A stretch of 45,063 nucleotides of DNA, taken from positions 1 through 45,063 of the forward strand of contig DKMG01000095.1 of the NCBI GenBank assembly GCA_002469975.1, in the 5' to 3' direction. Every line of letters begins with the position of its first letter. Position 1 is the stretch's first letter. Below the pieces are notes generated by a model. The model saw only the letters and a program-made list of their open reading frames with translations. It searched no databases and was not told where the DNA came from. The position numbers were made by a program, and so were the translations under genes. This DNA comes from Proteobacteria bacterium UBA7420. GTDB taxonomy: Bacteria > Pseudomonadota > Gammaproteobacteria > Magnimaribacterales > D2472. Shown in pieces: positions 17,625-26,603 of the stretch.

Positions 17625-18491
17625 CTAAATTGCCATAGGAGCCTTGATGGCTGGATGCGGTGCGTAATTCTTTAATACAAAATCATCAATACAAAGACGA
17701 TCCAGATCATTGATGGATTCAATGTTTGGCATGATCAATTGGGGCAATGTTTTGGGCTCTCTTTTGAGTTGCTCACGAGCTTGCTCAATAGTATTTTTAT
17801 AAATATGAGCATCACCAAAGGTATGAACAAAGTCGCCCACCTCTAAATTTAAGATATTTGCTAAAATTGATTGAAGCAGGGCATAGCTGGCTATATTAAA
17901 CGGAACTCCTAGAAACATATCCGCACTGCGTTGGTACATCTGACATGACAGCCTGCCATTCGTCGAAACATAAAATTGAGACATGACATGGCAAGGCGGC
18001 AATGCCATAGAATCTATCTGCCCAACATTCCAAGCACTCAAAATATGCCTTCTTCCCATAGGATTAGAATGAAGAGCGGCAATCAATTCATGAATCTGAT
18101 CTTTACCCCCCCAATCCCTCCATTGCACCCCATATATAGGACCCAGTTTTTTGATGGTGCGAGAATTTATATAGCCCAGATCAACCCCTTGATTGTTTGC
18201 ATTGTCAGTCCAAATAGTAGAAAACTTATCTAAATCAGTGAGCTCATCTCTGTTTTTCTGAAATCTAATCTCAGCAAGTCGACGCTCGTCATCAGAGCCT
18301 TCCAAAAACCAAAGTAACTCTGACACAACGCCCTTCCAAGCCAGAGTCTTTGTGGTGACAGCTGGAAAGCCATCCTGTAAATTAAAACGAAGCTGGTGCC
18401 CAAACGATGATAAAACTCCAGTGCCAGTTCGGTCATCTCGACTCTCACCATTTTCAAGAATGTACTCTAAGAGCTCAAGATATTGCTTCAT
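17625..18491 (-). CDS. thyA: Thymidylate synthase ThyA
   Basis: Methylates dUMP to dTMP using methylene-tetrahydrofolate. Catalytic cysteine C167 lies in LPPCHVMSQFYV; the RDDRTGTGVLSSFG loop and RSADMFLGVPFNIASYA are conserved. At 288 aa it is about 24 residues longer than E. coli ThyA, owing to an insertion around residues 70-112 between the WFLEGS region and GPIYGVQWR; longer variants of this kind are known. Its start lies 17 bp inside lgt. Confidence 0.96.
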   Translation of the reverse strand: MKQYLELLEYILENGESRDDRTGTGVLSSFGHQLRFNLQDGFPAVTTKTLAWKGVVSELLWFLEGSDDERRLAEIRFQKNRDELTDLDKFSTIWTDNANNQGVDLGYINSRTIKKLGPIYGVQWRDWGGKDQIHELIAALHSNPMGRRHILSAWNVGQIDSMALPPCHVMSQFYVSTNGRLSCQMYQRSADMFLGVPFNIASYALLQSILANILNLEVGDFVHTFGDAHIYKNTIEQAREQLKREPKTLPQLIMPNIESINDLDRLCIDDFVLKNYAPHPAIKAPMAI

Positions 18492-19281
18492 ATTTTTTTA
18501 GTGACTTGATAAGTAATATCAGGCCAATCACAAACATCGGAATGCTTAGTATCTGACCCATGCTTAATTGTAATGTAATAAAGCCCATGTGAGCATCGGG
18601 CTGCCTAAAGAACTCAATAAAAAATCTAATAACGCCATAGCCCATCAGAAAACAACCACTTAACACTCCAGTTTTATTTGTATTTTTGCCCACCCAGATT
18701 AATAACAAGAATAGAATTATTCCTTCAAACAACATTTCATATAGCTGTGAAGGGTGCCTAGGTAATCCATAAGGATCTGTTGGAAAAATAAAACCCCAGC
18801 TTGCATCTGTGGGTCGCCCATAAAGCTCTCCATTTAAGAAATTACCAATTCTCACAAGACCCAATCCAATTGGCATAGCTGCACACACAGCATCTGCTAA
18901 CCTTAGAAAAGAGATCGCCTGTTTAAGGGAATAGACATAAAGACTAGCAATAACGCCTATGAGCCCACCATGGAAACTTAAGCCACCTTCCCACACGAAA
19001 AATAAGCTTAAGGGGTTGCTCGCAAGCTGATCTAGGCCGTAAAAGAACATGTAGCCCATTCTTCCACCAAGCATGGCTCCAAATATTAACCCATAGAGAA
19101 AGACGATGTCATTCGCCTGCTCTTCAGATAATCCAAGCTCTTTAATAATGGCATGATTCTTTAAATATTGAAAAATGAAGACCGCAGACAGTACCCATGT
19201 CACGGCATAGTATTGGATTTTAATAAATCCAATATTTATAAGACTAGGGTTATTAAAAAATTCTGAGAGCTCTACAATCAA
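18475..19281 (-). CDS. lgt: Prolipoprotein diacylglyceryl transferase Lgt
   Basis: Inner-membrane enzyme that adds diacylglycerol to the lipobox cysteine of prolipoproteins, the first step of lipoprotein maturation. About seven TM segments; the signature RIGNFLNGELYGR and the motifs GGRMGYMFFYG and RHPSQLYEM are present. The length of 268 aa is typical. It overlaps the TauE-like gene by 4 bp upstream and thyA by 17 bp downstream. It would act on the M2 lipoprotein peptidase encoded in this window, among others. Confidence 0.96.
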   Translation of the reverse strand: MIVELSEFFNNPSLINIGFIKIQYYAVTWVLSAVFIFQYLKNHAIIKELGLSEEQANDIVFLYGLIFGAMLGGRMGYMFFYGLDQLASNPLSLFFVWEGGLSFHGGLIGVIASLYVYSLKQAISFLRLADAVCAAMPIGLGLVRIGNFLNGELYGRPTDASWGFIFPTDPYGLPRHPSQLYEMLFEGIILFLLLIWVGKNTNKTGVLSGCFLMGYGVIRFFIEFFRQPDAHMGFITLQLSMGQILSIPMFVIGLILLIKSLKKYEAIS

Positions 19282-20081
19282 TTTACTGCCACCATAATTC
19301 CAACCAGCATTAAAAAGACTCCAAATAAAATTTTGAGGGTCCGTTCAGGAATAGAGTGACTGATGCTAGCGCCAACCTTGGCTGTAATAATACTTGCGCA
19401 AGCAATTCCTAGGACTGCAGGCCAAAAAATAAACCCTGATGTCATGTGAGGCAGCCCAAGATGATCTTTGCCAAAATACATGTAACCAACAGCTCCGGCT
19501 ATGGCAATGGGAGCACCACACGCTGCAGCAGTGCCTATTCCTTTTCTGATATTGTATCCTCCAGCAATCAGCAGAGGTGTTGTAAACGAGCCTCCTCCAA
19601 TACCAATAATTGCTGAAAGACCGCCAATCCAAGTTCCATGCAAGGGAGCAGTTAGTCTGGAGACAATAACTATTTTTTTTGTTGGATCCATAAGTAGCTT
19701 AGAGTAATTCAGAACCATGTCTGAGCCAATGCCCAATAGAAAAAGCGTAATAATTACTTTTAAGTTATCACCGCTCAAGGATGTTGCATACTTAGCGCCA
19801 AGCAGAGCCCCTAAAACCATACCAGCAGATAAGGGCATCACAAGCCTCCATTCAACACTTTGTTTTAAGTGATGGGAATAAGCTGAGGATAGCGCCGAGA
19901 AAAAAATACTGGCCAAGGATGTCCCAATAGCAAGATAGACCACTATGGAGGAATCAAAACCCATTCGGTAGAACATAAAAATGAGCGCAGGAACTAAAAT
20001 ACTGCCGCCACCTATCCCAAACATACCTGCGAGCAAGCCTGTAAAGCTTCCCAAGAGAAGGAAAAGCAAGAGATCAATCAT
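19278..20081 (-). CDS. TauE/SafE-family membrane transporter
   Basis: 267-aa polytopic membrane protein (about eight TMs) of the TauE/SafE (DUF81) family, often annotated as sulfite or organosulfur-anion exporters. The two inverted halves each carry a glycine-rich motif: GMFGIGGGSILVP and GIGGGSFTTPL. The substrate is not readable from sequence. The position between rppH and lgt is conserved in Pseudomonas, so this is the housekeeping paralogue of that locus rather than a sulfonate-cluster member. Confidence 0.85.
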   Translation of the reverse strand: MIDLLLFLLLGSFTGLLAGMFGIGGGSILVPALIFMFYRMGFDSSIVVYLAIGTSLASIFFSALSSAYSHHLKQSVEWRLVMPLSAGMVLGALLGAKYATSLSGDNLKVIITLFLLGIGSDMVLNYSKLLMDPTKKIVIVSRLTAPLHGTWIGGLSAIIGIGGGSFTTPLLIAGGYNIRKGIGTAAACGAPIAIAGAVGYMYFGKDHLGLPHMTSGFIFWPAVLGIACASIITAKVGASISHSIPERTLKILFGVFLMLVGIMVAVN

Positions 20082-20556
20082 TCGCTACATCTATATATGT
20101 TGCAAGAAATTCATTTAGGACACTTAAATACACTTCCTTTTTAAATGACACAATATGCGAAAGAGGGTACCAAAAGCTTACCCATTTATAGGCAACAAAT
20201 TCCTGCGGCACTTCATTCAATAAATTGATTGTCAGTTTAGTTTTTGCTTTTAATAAAAACCATTTTTGTGTTTGCCCTTTAAATTTTTTCATGACGTCAG
20301 ATCTTTGTTGGTATTTATCGGGGAGATCATATTGATACCAATGCAAACTTTCTTTAATAATTGAGACATCTTTTTTAAGTATCCCGACTTCTTCAAGTAG
20401 CTCTCTGTATGCAGCGATCTTTGTGGATTCTCCAGCATCAATTCCACCTTGTGGAAATTGCCAAGTTTGTTGATCTTTTCTCCGGCAAATCAGTAATTGA
20501 TTTTGCTCATTGAGCACAATTAGGCCAACATTTTTTCTATACAATTTATCATTCAT
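20074..20556 (-). CDS. rppH: RNA pyrophosphohydrolase RppH
   Basis: Nudix hydrolase that removes pyrophosphate from the 5' end of mRNA, triggering RNase E decay. The Nudix box runs from G38 to I60 (GIDAGE, then RELLEEVGI); RKNVGLIV and WQFPQGG precede it, as in RppH. The length of 160 aa is standard. It overlaps the TauE-like gene by 8 bp. Only 16 bp separate it from the divergent HAD phosphatase start. Confidence 0.94.
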   Translation of the reverse strand: MNDKLYRKNVGLIVLNEQNQLLICRRKDQQTWQFPQGGIDAGESTKIAAYRELLEEVGILKKDVSIIKESLHWYQYDLPDKYQQRSDVMKKFKGQTQKWFLLKAKTKLTINLLNEVPQEFVAYKWVSFWYPLSHIVSFKKEVYLSVLNEFLATYIDVAND

Positions 20557-20572
20557 GTTAGATTAACCCCTT

Positions 20573-21241
20573 ATGAACAACCCTTCTTTAGTAATTTTTG
20601 ATTTAGATAATACCATTTTAAATGGTGATTCAGATTATGCGATGATTAATTATTTAGTTCATACCAATGTGCTTGATGAGAGTGCAGGCAAGCAAAATAA
20701 AATATTTATTGACGACTATCAAAGAGGTGAATTAGATTTTGATGCTTATACAACTTTTGCCTTGAGTGCATATGTTGGGCTGATCCAATCAGAAATAGAT
20801 GCATACATAACCCCGTTCGTCGCCAAAGTTATCGAGCCCATGATTAATGTTTTCGCACTTAAAATGATCCATGACCATGGCGATCAGGGAGATACCCTCT
20901 TGCTTGCAAGTGCGACCAATGAATTAATTGTCAGGCCGATTGCAAAAAGATTGCAAATACCAAACGTCATTGCGACGCAGGTCGAATTTATAGACGATAA
21001 ATGCTCGGGTGCATATATCCCGCCGTCAGCCCTGGGGGCAGGAAAGCTCAAGCTGGTAAGGCAATGGATGGAGCAGAATGACTATAGTCGATTTGAAGAT
21101 GTAACTTTTTACTCAGATTCAATTAACGATTTACCTCTATTAGAGGCAGTAGGTCATCCTAGGGCTGTGAATCCTGACCCATTACTTGAAAAGATTGCTA
21201 TGGACAGGGGATGGGAGGTTATCGCTCTCCCAACAATTTAG
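20573..21241 (+). CDS. HAD-superfamily (IB) phosphatase, SerB/histidinol-phosphatase-like
   Basis: 222-aa HAD phosphatase. Catalytic motif I is FDLDNT (D10 nucleophile, D12 acid); motif II is LLASAT and motif III/IV is FYSDSINDLPLL. The cap insertion between motif I and II places it in subfamily IB with SerB. The same gene lies beside rppH in Pseudomonas, where the orthologue has been proposed to act on histidinol phosphate, so a role in histidine synthesis is possible but unproven here. Its stop overlaps convergent gcvP by 4 bp. Confidence 0.83.
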   Translation: MNNPSLVIFDLDNTILNGDSDYAMINYLVHTNVLDESAGKQNKIFIDDYQRGELDFDAYTTFALSAYVGLIQSEIDAYITPFVAKVIEPMINVFALKMIHDHGDQGDTLLLASATNELIVRPIAKRLQIPNVIATQVEFIDDKCSGAYIPPSALGAGKLKLVRQWMEQNDYSRFEDVTFYSDSINDLPLLEAVGHPRAVNPDPLLEKIAMDRGWEVIALPTI

Positions 21242-24084
21242 GCTTCTTCTTTAAAATCAGACATTGATGGGCAGGTGCACATCAAATTTCGATCTCCATA
21301 GACATTATCAATTCTACCAACAGGCGGCCAATATTTATTTTTATCACGATTGGCTGCTGGATAGGCCGCGACAGATCGCGGATATTTATAGTTCCAATTA
21401 TCGCTGGTCACCACTTCTGCACAATGTGGCGCATTCCTCAGAGGGCTATCTTCAATTGCATAATGTTTATCTTCTACATCACGTATTTCTTGCCTAATGC
21501 TAATCATGGCATCAATAAATCTATCCAGCTCCACAAGAGACTCACTTTCTGTGGGCTCAATCATCAAGGTGCCCGGCACTGGGAAGGACATGGTGGGCGC
21601 ATGAAATCCAAAATCTACCAAACGCTTCGCTATGTCATCAACCTCAACCCCGCATAGCTCTTTTAATGGACGAATATCTAAAATGCACTCATGCGCTATG
21701 AGTCCATTCTGGCCTGTGTACAAAACTTTGTAATGTGGACTGAGCTTATGCGCAATATAATTTGCACTGAGAATTGCTATTTGAGTGGCCCTTCTTAGCC
21801 CGGTGGCTCCCATCATCTGAATATACATCCAGCTAATAGGTAAAATAGATGCACTGCCAAAATTTGTTGCAGAGACAGGCCCAACATTTTCTGAGGAAGC
21901 GTCATAGCTTAAGGGGTCGGAGGGTAAATGTGGCACCAAGTCTTTAACCACGCCAATGGGTCCAACACCAGGACCACCACCACCATGAGGAATACAGAAA
22001 GTTTTATGTAAATTTAAATGGGATACATCGCCGCCAAACTCTCCAGGTTTACACAGCCCAACCATGGCATTGAGATTAGCCCCATCAATATAAACTTTAC
22101 CGCCATGCGAATGAATGATGTCACATACTTCGGTCACAGTTGTTTCAAAGACCCCATGAGTAGAAGGGTAGGTGATCATGATCGCCGCCAATTCATTTGA
22201 GTATTTTTCTGCTTTATTGGTGAGATCTTCGAGATCAATATTCCCTTTTTTGTCGCAACTCACTGGCACCACTTTCATGCCTGCCATTTGTGCTGATGCT
22301 GGGTTAGTACCGTGCGCAGACTCTGGAATTAGACATATTTTTCTTTGATGATCATTGTTAGCTCTGTGAAAAGCATCAATGGCTAGCAATCCTGCGTACT
22401 CACCTTGAGATCCAGCATTGGGTTGCAATGAAATAGCGGCATAGCCTGTAATAGTTGCTAATTGAGCTTCAAGCCCGCTCACTAATTCTTGATAGCCTTT
22501 GGTCTGATCGGCTGGAGCATAAGGATGAATATTTGAAAATTCTTCCCAGCCCACTGGAATCATTTCAGAGGTTGCATTGAGTTTCATGGTGCAAGAACCA
22601 AGCGGAATCATAGCTCGATCTAAAGCAATATCTTTGTCATAGAGCTTTCTGATATAGCGCAACATCTCTGTCTCAGTTCGATACAAATGAAAGACTGGAT
22701 GCGTGAGGTAAGGCGAGGTTCTGGTGAGAGGAGTTGGAATTCCAAATTCCTCCTTGCTTTGCTCGGGACTTTGAGAGCCAGCAAATAAATTGATTAATGC
22801 GTCTACTGCTTCAGCAGTGGTCGTTTCATCTAGAGAGATAATCAGTAGATCTCCAGCGCACCGAATATTTATTTCTTGCGCTTGAGCCGCCTCATGAATT
22901 GATCGGGCTGAACCATAGGCTTGAATACACACGGTATCAAAAAAATGCCTTGCTCTTAATTCAAATCCATTGGCTCTAACCGACTCAGCTAACCTGATAG
23001 CTTTGTTATTAATGGTTTGTGCAATTTGCTTAAGACCCTCTGGTCCATGATAAGCAGCATAAAATCCAGCCATGATGGCTAGTAATGCTTGGGCGGTGCA
23101 TATGTTGCTCGTGGCTTTCTCTCGTCTGATGTGCTGCTCTCTGGTTTGCAGGGCTAGTCGATAGGCCGTCTTACCATGCTCATCAATAGATGCGCCTACA
23201 AGCCTTCCAGGCAATGATCTTTTATAAGCTTCTTTGGTGGCCATGAAGGCTGCATGAGGTCCGCCAAAGCCAAGAGGCACTCCAAATCTTTGAGAGCTAC
23301 CAATTGCAATATCAGCCCCAAGCTCTCCCGGACTTTTTAGGAGGGTTAAGGCCATCAGATCTGTGGCCATAATCACCAGGCCATTATGGTTATGCAGATT
23401 CTCGATTGCGGCAGCATAATCACAGATTTCACCATGATTATTTGGGTATTGAATCAAGGCCCCAAAATACATTTCTTCAGACAGATCTTCTAAGGATTGA
23501 GGGTCTCCAATGATCACCTCTATGCCTATGGGTTTAGCTCGGGCACTAACCACGGCAATGGTTTGAGGGAAACAGTTCTCATCTATAAAGAATTTTTGAG
23601 ACTTTGATTTACCAACTCTTGAGACCAAGGTCATAGCTTCAGCTGCTGCAGTCGCCTCATCAAGCAAAGAGGCATTAGCGATCTCTAATCCTGTGAGATC
23701 TCCAACCATCGTTTGAAAGTTTATGAGCGCCTCAAGCCTGCCTTGAGAAATCTCAGGTTGATAAGGTGTATATGAGGTATACCATCCTGGGTTTTCAAAT
23801 ACATTTCTCAAGATTACCTTTGGGGTAATGGTCCCGTAGTAGCCTTGCCCAAGAAATGACTTAAAGACATGATTTTTTTTAGCGATCTTCTTTAATGCTT
23901 GCAGGGCTTCTTCTTCAGACATGGGCGTGCTTAATGCGAGATCGTCCTCAATAAAAATATTTTCGGGTAAGACAGATTTGGAGAAATCTTCTAGGCTGAC
24001 ATAGCCGAGCTCAGTTAACAGCGAGTCAACGTTGGCTTGGTTTAAACCCAGGTGCCTGAGGGCAAAATTATTATAGTGATCCAT
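21238..24084 (-). CDS. gcvP: Glycine dehydrogenase (decarboxylating), P-protein GcvP
   Basis: PLP enzyme that decarboxylates glycine and passes the aminomethyl group to the lipoyl arm of GcvH. At 948 aa it is the full-length homodimeric type with both halves. The PLP lysine is K694 in LNLHKTFCIPHGGGGPG; N-terminal RHLGLNQ and YTPYQPEISQGRLE are conserved. It is the last gene of the gcvT-gcvH-gcvP operon, 66 bp after gcvH with no obvious Shine-Dalgarno before its start. Confidence 0.97.
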   Translation of the reverse strand: MDHYNNFALRHLGLNQANVDSLLTELGYVSLEDFSKSVLPENIFIEDDLALSTPMSEEEALQALKKIAKKNHVFKSFLGQGYYGTITPKVILRNVFENPGWYTSYTPYQPEISQGRLEALINFQTMVGDLTGLEIANASLLDEATAAAEAMTLVSRVGKSKSQKFFIDENCFPQTIAVVSARAKPIGIEVIIGDPQSLEDLSEEMYFGALIQYPNNHGEICDYAAAIENLHNHNGLVIMATDLMALTLLKSPGELGADIAIGSSQRFGVPLGFGGPHAAFMATKEAYKRSLPGRLVGASIDEHGKTAYRLALQTREQHIRREKATSNICTAQALLAIMAGFYAAYHGPEGLKQIAQTINNKAIRLAESVRANGFELRARHFFDTVCIQAYGSARSIHEAAQAQEINIRCAGDLLIISLDETTTAEAVDALINLFAGSQSPEQSKEEFGIPTPLTRTSPYLTHPVFHLYRTETEMLRYIRKLYDKDIALDRAMIPLGSCTMKLNATSEMIPVGWEEFSNIHPYAPADQTKGYQELVSGLEAQLATITGYAAISLQPNAGSQGEYAGLLAIDAFHRANNDHQRKICLIPESAHGTNPASAQMAGMKVVPVSCDKKGNIDLEDLTNKAEKYSNELAAIMITYPSTHGVFETTVTEVCDIIHSHGGKVYIDGANLNAMVGLCKPGEFGGDVSHLNLHKTFCIPHGGGGPGVGPIGVVKDLVPHLPSDPLSYDASSENVGPVSATNFGSASILPISWMYIQMMGATGLRRATQIAILSANYIAHKLSPHYKVLYTGQNGLIAHECILDIRPLKELCGVEVDDIAKRLVDFGFHAPTMSFPVPGTLMIEPTESESLVELDRFIDAMISIRQEIRDVEDKHYAIEDSPLRNAPHCAEVVTSDNWNYKYPRSVAAYPAANRDKNKYWPPVGRIDNVYGDRNLMCTCPSMSDFKEEA

Positions 24085-24150
24085 AAATATTCAAGTAGTT
24101 ATAACAACAACGATTCAACAATTCTAAGGCGAAAGATCTATTTGCTAGAG

Positions 24151-24537
24151 TTAGTCCTCGCAGACTGCACGGTAATCCTCAGGAGAGAGTAAACTCTCAA
24201 CTTCTCCCAAGTCTAACGGGGCCATTTTATAAAACCACCCATCGTCATATGGTGAAGAATTAATAATCTCAGGTTGATCCTCTAAAGTAGGATTCACTTC
24301 TATCACTTCACCAGAAAGAGGAGAGTAAACATCGGATGCCGCTTTAACAGATTCGACAATTGCCGCATCACTTTCAGCATCTATAGATTGTCCAACTTCT
24401 GGTAGCTCCACAAACACAATATCACCCAATAAGTCTTGTGCGTGATCGCTAATCCCCACTGTGACAGTGCCATCGGTCTCTACCCGAACCCACTCATGAG
24501 AAGAAAGAAATTTTAAATCGCCTGGTATGTCACTCAT
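24151..24537 (-). CDS. gcvH: Glycine cleavage system H protein GcvH
   Basis: 128-aa lipoyl carrier that shuttles the aminomethyl intermediate between P, T and L proteins. The lipoylation site is K65 in VESVKAASDVYSPLSGEV; HEWVRVE and GISDHAQDLLGDIVFVELP precede it. It overlaps gcvT by 4 bp. Confidence 0.97.
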   Translation of the reverse strand: MSDIPGDLKFLSSHEWVRVETDGTVTVGISDHAQDLLGDIVFVELPEVGQSIDAESDAAIVESVKAASDVYSPLSGEVIEVNPTLEDQPEIINSSPYDDGWFYKMAPLDLGEVESLLSPEDYRAVCED

Positions 24538-25610
24538 GAAGAAATTTTACCCTTTCTTAAGAATCTAGGCGATATAAAATTAATATTTAATGCTTTATTT
24601 CTTATCATAACCTTGCCGCTCTTTCCAAAGCCTTGATCTACTCTCGCTAATCCAATACTGGCTTCAAGTGTGGGTGAGTAGGTTCCACTCAAGATGATGC
24701 CTTGCCCGTGCTCATGAGAAATTTCATACCCGGGTCTCAGCACGCCTCGGCCTTCTAACATGACCCCAATAATTTTTTGACATGAGCTTTGGTCAATCTC
24801 TAATAAGGATTGTTTGCCAATAAAATCTCTTGAGTCATCTGCAGTATCAATGGTCCAGGCTAAATTAGACTCATAGGGATGATGAGTAACGGTCATGTCA
24901 TTGCCATAGAGATTTAACCCAGCCTCAAGTCTCAGAGTATCTCTTGCACCTAGCCCAATCGGCACGCAGCCCTTCTCTAGTGCTGCATTCCAAAAGCTTA
25001 GTATGTCATCGTTAGGAACAATTAACTCCAAGCCATCTTCACCGGTATAGCCTGTTCGAGCATACAGATGATCGCCTTCAAACATACATCCAAAGGTCTC
25101 TAAATCCTTGATGGAATCAGAGATTTCATCCATAGCTAAGAGCGTTTCAACAGCTTTGGGGCCTTGTATGGCTAAAATCCCCATGTCCGATCTTTCAATC
25201 ACCTCAACTCCAAACTCAGCAGCATATTTTTTATACCATGCAGCATTTTGCTCTCGCGTAGAACAGTTAGAAACCAGTCTGAATTTCTCGTCAGCATGGT
25301 AAATAATAAGGTCATCCAAGATTCCGCCATCCTCATTTAGAATGACCCCGTAGAGAGCCTTATTGGCACTGGCTATCTTTTTAATATCATTAGCAAATAT
25401 CTTTTCAAAAAATCCTATCTGATCGCCACCATTGAAATCAAAGACTGCCATGTGTGAGACATCAAAAATACCAACAGATTTTCTAACCGCATGATGCTCT
25501 TCCATCAAAGAAGAGTAGCTAATAGGCATATCCCATTGGGCAAAATTTACCATTTTTGCACCCAAGGCCTTGTGTGAAGCATGCAAGGTAGTTTTTTTTG
25601 GCTCAGTCAT
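24534..25610 (-). CDS. gcvT: Aminomethyltransferase, T-protein GcvT
   Basis: Transfers the one-carbon unit from the aminomethyl-lipoyl arm to tetrahydrofolate and releases ammonia. MVNFAQWDMPISY, VGIFDVSHM, RTGYTGEDG and GLGARDTLRLEAG are characteristic. The length of 358 aa is typical. It is the first gene of the gcv operon; the 150-bp upstream region is shared with the FTR1 gene and shows no glycine-riboswitch signature. Confidence 0.96.
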   Translation of the reverse strand: MTEPKKTTLHASHKALGAKMVNFAQWDMPISYSSLMEEHHAVRKSVGIFDVSHMAVFDFNGGDQIGFFEKIFANDIKKIASANKALYGVILNEDGGILDDLIIYHADEKFRLVSNCSTREQNAAWYKKYAAEFGVEVIERSDMGILAIQGPKAVETLLAMDEISDSIKDLETFGCMFEGDHLYARTGYTGEDGLELIVPNDDILSFWNAALEKGCVPIGLGARDTLRLEAGLNLYGNDMTVTHHPYESNLAWTIDTADDSRDFIGKQSLLEIDQSSCQKIIGVMLEGRGVLRPGYEISHEHGQGIILSGTYSPTLEASIGLARVDQGFGKSGKVMIRNKALNINFISPRFLRKGKISS

Positions 25611-25716
25611 TTGATGTATTGGGTATAAAAAGTTTTTAAATCAAAAATAATACTGTTATTTTAACTTATTTCCCTCCTTGTAAGAGGTAACTTTTTTACA
25701 TGTTTATGTTATTCTA

Positions 25717-25735
25717 AATGAGAATGATTCTCATT
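25717..25735. promoter_or_regulatory. Fur box upstream of the FTR1 iron permease
   Basis: AATGAGAATGATTCTCATT is a palindrome apart from its central base and closely matches the 19-bp Fur consensus (GATAATGATAATCATTATC). It ends 25 bp before the FTR1 start, so iron-loaded Fur should repress that gene. It is 107 bp from the divergent gcvT start, where an effect is less likely. Confidence 0.88.
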
Positions 25736-25760
25736 GAAGGAAAATTAAAGGAAGAAGAGT

Positions 25761-26603
25761 ATGGCTGAATTTATCATAGTGTTTCGTGAGGTGTTAGAAG
25801 CCTCATTAGTGGTTGGTATCATTTATCTTTTAATAGAAAAAACCAATCAACCCTCTCACTTTTCCAAGCTTTGGTCCGGGGTCTTCGCATCAATTCTCGC
25901 CAGCATAGCAGTTGGTTTTATAGTGATTCAGGCTAAAAATATATTAGGCAATAACTCGACTCAGGCTTTATTTGAAGCTATTTTCTTATACCTCACAGCA
26001 TTCCTCATTTGGTATGTAATTTTTTGGCTATCAAAAAATGTGAGTGATAAAAAAGTTCTTGAGGGAAAAACTTTGCAGGCCATGGAGCTGTCCTCTATGG
26101 GTGTATTTTTTGTAGTTTTTTTTGCAATCTTGAGAGAAGGGTTTGAAACAGCAATTTTCTTAATTTCTAGCTTTTCCATTACCGGCACTTTTTCATACCT
26201 TGGGTTTATCTCTGGAGCCATGCTTGCAATTTTGATTGGCTATTTGATCGTTGCACAGGGCAGGAAGGTAGATTTAAAAAATGTTTTTAAATATACGACT
26301 CTGTTACTGGTTTTTCTTTCTGCTGGGATGATTGCTTATGGGACGCACGAAGCCGAAGAGTACTTGGTTAAATCAGGCAAAATTGAAAACTCTAAAATTT
26401 ACAGAGTCTGGAATATATTAGAGCCAGCGGAGGTTGTTCCTGGTGTTGGCAAGGTTTCTCATATAATGCATGACAAAGGTGCCATTGGAGTTTTTCTAAA
26501 AGGATTTTTTGGGTACAACAGCAACCCCAATATTCCAGAAGTAATTTTATGGATGCTGGCCATGATCTTTGGACTCAACATGTGGCGACGTTTTTATTAT
26601 TAA
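25761..26603 (+). CDS. FTR1-family iron permease
   Basis: 280-aa inner-membrane permease of the FTR1/EfeU family, with about seven TMs and two REXXE-type iron-binding motifs: REVLE (R9-E13) in TM1 and REGFE (R125-E129) in TM4. The Fur box 25 bp upstream supports an iron-uptake role. No EfeO/EfeB-like partner or multicopper oxidase is encoded nearby, so it either acts alone or with partners elsewhere. It has a good Shine-Dalgarno (AAGGAAGAAG). It ends next to convergent rmuC with no spacer. Confidence 0.9.
   Translation: MAEFIIVFREVLEASLVVGIIYLLIEKTNQPSHFSKLWSGVFASILASIAVGFIVIQAKNILGNNSTQALFEAIFLYLTAFLIWYVIFWLSKNVSDKKVLEGKTLQAMELSSMGVFFVVFFAILREGFETAIFLISSFSITGTFSYLGFISGAMLAILIGYLIVAQGRKVDLKNVFKYTTLLLVFLSAGMIAYGTHEAEEYLVKSGKIENSKIYRVWNILEPAEVVPGVGKVSHIMHDKGAIGVFLKGFFGYNSNPNIPEVILWMLAMIFGLNMWRRFYY

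Noticed and set aside
25611..25760. Possible glycine riboswitch before gcvT
   Set aside because: Glycine riboswitches are common upstream of gcvT, but this AT-rich 150 bp shows none of the conserved aptamer segments and is largely occupied by the FTR1 promoter and Fur box.
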